Shown in pieces: positions 62,321 to 64,000 of a stretch of DNA of 64,000 nucleotides. Under the pieces are notes generated by a model, which searched no databases, was not told the DNA's origin, and saw only the letters and a list, made by a program, of their open reading frames with translations. The stretch is taken from positions 62,001-126,000 of the forward strand of contig JAQCCM010000001.1 in NCBI GenBank assembly GCA_027621175.1, read 5' to 3'. A program made the translations under genes and the position numbers. Each line of letters opens with the position of its first letter. Position 1 is the stretch's first letter. The DNA is from Bacteroidota bacterium. GTDB lineage: Bacteria > Bacteroidota > Bacteroidia > Flavobacteriales > Flavobacteriaceae.

Positions 62321-63538
62321 TTAAGAAAAATATCCGTCACCCTTTGGAAAAGCCAAGAAGTACTTCGTGTCTTTTTTAGTCAGAGTATGTAGATGTGCTG
62401 TATCTGGCGAAGTGTCAAATAACGAACATACCCCGTTTTGACTGCATAATTGAATTGGATTTTCCTTTTGCTGATACCCTTGAATTTCTAAACTCCCAGA
62501 GAAAACAAAATAAGAAACTTCTTCGCTAGAAAGCCCGTGATTTGCTGAGATTTCTGATCTACGCAAATCAATTTCTGCATTAGAAAAAGGTTCATATCCC
62601 AATTTAATTTTTGGAAACTTACGATTTAAAAGCATTTTAGCTATAGAGGACAACACTACGTCTTTATTGGAAACGGCATTTTTTATCAGCATCCAAACAT
62701 CGGCATCGTCTAATTGAATAAATGAATTTATTTTTGTCTTAACATCGACATCCAGATGTTGTAAGAAATAACCTAGAGCCTCGCTCATATGTACCTTTTT
62801 CCCCGATTGAATACATTTTATGGCTCGTTCAAAAAAGTGCACCAAAAGTTCCTCTGCCACAAAACTCGTCTTATGCAAATAAACCGACATGTACATCATT
62901 CTCCGTGCCAATAGAAACTTTTCGATAGAATACACCGCCTTTGTATTAAAAACCAATTGGTTGTCATGCACATGCATCATAGAAATAAGGCGTTCTGAAT
63001 TGATATTACCCTCTGTTACACCCGAATAAAAACTATCACGCTTTAGGTAATCTAACCTGTCGAGGTCGATATGTGAGGAAATCAATTGATGAAAAAATTG
63101 TCGTGGATAAGTGTTTGTAAACATACGTATGGCCAAATCGAGCGATCCGTCAAACGCTATGTTTAACTTTTCCATCAATGCGAAAGACATATCTTCATGT
63201 GAGTTTTTGGGGAATAATACGTGCTCCAATGCGTGCGAAAAAGGTCCGTGTCCAAGGTCGTGAAGCAACATGCAAGCATATAAAGCCTCTGCCTCTTCGT
63301 CGCTGATTTCAACCCCTTGTTGACGTAACGCAAAGACTGCTTTTGTTGCCAAATGCATGGCTCCTAAAGCATGTTGAAACCTGGTGTGTTCGGTTGAAGG
63401 AAATACTAAAAACGACAAACCCATTTGTTTGATACGGCGAAGCCGTTGCACATAAGGATGATTGACAAGTTTAGCAATAAAAGGAGTTGGGATTGTAATA
63501 AATCCGTAAATTGGGTCGTTGTATTGGGTGAGCTTCAA
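62321..63538 (-). CDS. HD-domain phosphohydrolase (dNTPase-like)
   Basis: The protein has about 405 aa from a TTG at 63536-63538; an ATG at 63566-63568 gives 415 aa. The TTG is preferred because a TATCTTTG -7 box lies between the two, and because family members begin close to K-L-x-x-x-N-D-P-I-Y-G-F-I. The HD motif is L-L-H-D-L-G-H-G-P-F-S-H-A-L-E-H. Homologues hydrolyse dNTPs or related nucleotides. It is the first gene of the lpx cluster and lies head to head with porX. Confidence 0.84.
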   Translation of the reverse strand: MKLTQYNDPIYGFITIPTPFIAKLVNHPYVQRLRRIKQMGLSFLVFPSTEHTRFQHALGAMHLATKAVFALRQQGVEISDEEAEALYACMLLHDLGHGPFSHALEHVLFPKNSHEDMSFALMEKLNIAFDGSLDLAIRMFTNTYPRQFFHQLISSHIDLDRLDYLKRDSFYSGVTEGNINSERLISMMHVHDNQLVFNTKAVYSIEKFLLARRMMYMSVYLHKTSFVAEELLVHFFERAIKCIQSGKKVHMSEALGYFLQHLDVDVKTKINSFIQLDDADVWMLIKNAVSNKDVVLSSIAKMLLNRKFPKIKLGYEPFSNAEIDLRRSEISANHGLSSEEVSYFVFSGSLEIQGYQQKENPIQLCSQNGVCSLFDTSPDTAHLHTLTKKDTKYFLAFPKGDGYFS

Positions 63539-63555
63539 CTTAATAAAATTACGCC

Positions 63556-63563
63556 CAAAGATA
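63556..63563 (-). promoter_or_regulatory. -7 box TATCTTTG for the lpx cluster
   Basis: It matches TAnnTTTG on the minus strand, 17 bp before the proposed TTG start. It lies 6 bp from the porX ATG on the other strand. Confidence 0.45.
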
Positions 63564-63568
63564 AGCAT

Positions 63569-64000
63569 ATGCAGCAGATTGAACTTTTATGGATTGATGA
63601 TGAAATAGATTTACTCCAAGCACACATTCTTTTTCTTTCTCAAAAAGGGTATAACGTCCATAAAGCACACAGTGGTCAAGACGCCATGACACTCGTTAAA
63701 GAACGTCCTTTTGATGTTGTGCTGTTAGACGAAAACATGCCAGGTATGTCAGGATTGGAGGTTTTAGGTGAGCTCAAGCAACTATTCCCATCACTACCCA
63801 TTATCATGATCACCAAAAGTGAAGAGGAAAATATCATGGAAGAGGCTATTGGTGCTAAAATTGCCGACTATCTAATTAAGCCTGTTAATCCCAATCAGAT
63901 ATTACTAGCACTAAAGAAAAACTTAGATGCCACAAAATTGGTAACCGAAAAAACCATTTCAAGTTATCAGCGCTCTTTTCAAGAACTAAACGGCTTGCTC
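63569..64000 (+). CDS. porX: PorX-type response regulator with PglZ-like effector, N-terminal 144 residues (3' end outside window)
   Basis: The ATG at 63569 opens a frame to the window end. The receiver domain has W-I-D-D-E-I-D, phospho-acceptor Asp in V-V-L-L-D-E-N-M-P-G, Thr in M-I-T-K-S-E-E-E and Lys in Y-L-I-K-P-V-N-P-N-Q-I-L, matching PorX. In Porphyromonas and Flavobacterium, PorX with PorY controls type IX secretion and gliding; its C-terminal half is a PglZ-type phosphodiesterase. Only the receiver and linker helices are seen here. Confidence 0.9.
   Translation, partial: MQQIELLWIDDEIDLLQAHILFLSQKGYNVHKAHSGQDAMTLVKERPFDVVLLDENMPGMSGLEVLGELKQLFPSLPIIMITKSEEENIMEEAIGAKIADYLIKPVNPNQILLALKKNLDATKLVTEKTISSYQRSFQELNGLL

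Overview
The window looks like a chromosomal segment of a member of the Bacteroidota, class Flavobacteriia. It is AT-rich, Shine-Dalgarno sequences are not obvious, and promoter -7 boxes of the form TAnnTTTG sit just upstream of many starts. The gene content is typical of flavobacteria: an LpxC-FabZ fusion, a bifunctional HisB, BshA, PorX, a fused 2-oxoacid dehydrogenase E1 and several lineage-restricted conserved hypotheticals. I cannot name the genus. I found no rRNA, tRNA, CRISPR array, transposase or prophage.

Layout. 1-2.1 kb holds the end of pfkA, then gapA and a BadF/GlcNAc-kinase-like ATPase. 2.1-10.3 kb is envelope and redox: RidA and LptD on the minus strand, divergent from a cell-wall amidase, an MCE-domain protein, a membrane Fe-S oxidoreductase with a CCG-domain partner, and a HAD phosphatase. 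10.3-15 kb carries a GH3 hexosaminidase, BshA and an acyl-CoA carboxyltransferase. 15-21 kb is the most accessory-like part: a small ORF, a sterol-desaturase-family protein coupled to a Kazal lipoprotein, an antitoxin with a truncated toxin fused to a truncated repeat-rich secreted protein, a glycosyltransferase, a PD-(D/E)XK-like protein, holA, and a start-damaged GIY-YIG gene between palindromic repeats. 21-45 kb is core metabolism and repair: 2-oxoacid dehydrogenase E1, an M1-like/beta-barrel protein, LOG, UvrA, AcpH, GlmM, an LpxL-like acyltransferase, a TlpA-like lipoprotein, an LpxH-like phosphoesterase, AroC, a DAACS symporter, MutS2, Ung, a thiolase/AMP-ligase pair, a SUI1-like factor, a 2OG oxygenase and alanine dehydrogenase. 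45-49 kb holds small unknown proteins, hairpin repeats and a frameshifted lipoprotein.

49-56 kb is a complete histidine operon (hisG-D-C-B-H-A-F-IE). It is preceded by a 17-codon leader peptide rich in His codons and an intrinsic terminator with a matching antiterminator segment, a textbook attenuator seen here outside the Proteobacteria. 56-63.6 kb is the cluster HD phosphohydrolase, lpxD, lpxC-fabZ, lpxA, efp, sucD, fabG and prohibitin. It is divergent from the start of porX, the regulator of type IX secretion, which runs off the end.

Three themes deserve follow-up. First, the his attenuator. Second, a family of flavobacterial intergenic palindromes, two copies of which bracket a GIY-YIG nuclease gene. 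Third, repeated single-base shifts immediately after start codons (GIY-YIG, lipoprotein) next to a clear deletion scar. The shifts could be gene decay or sequencing errors in short homopolymers.
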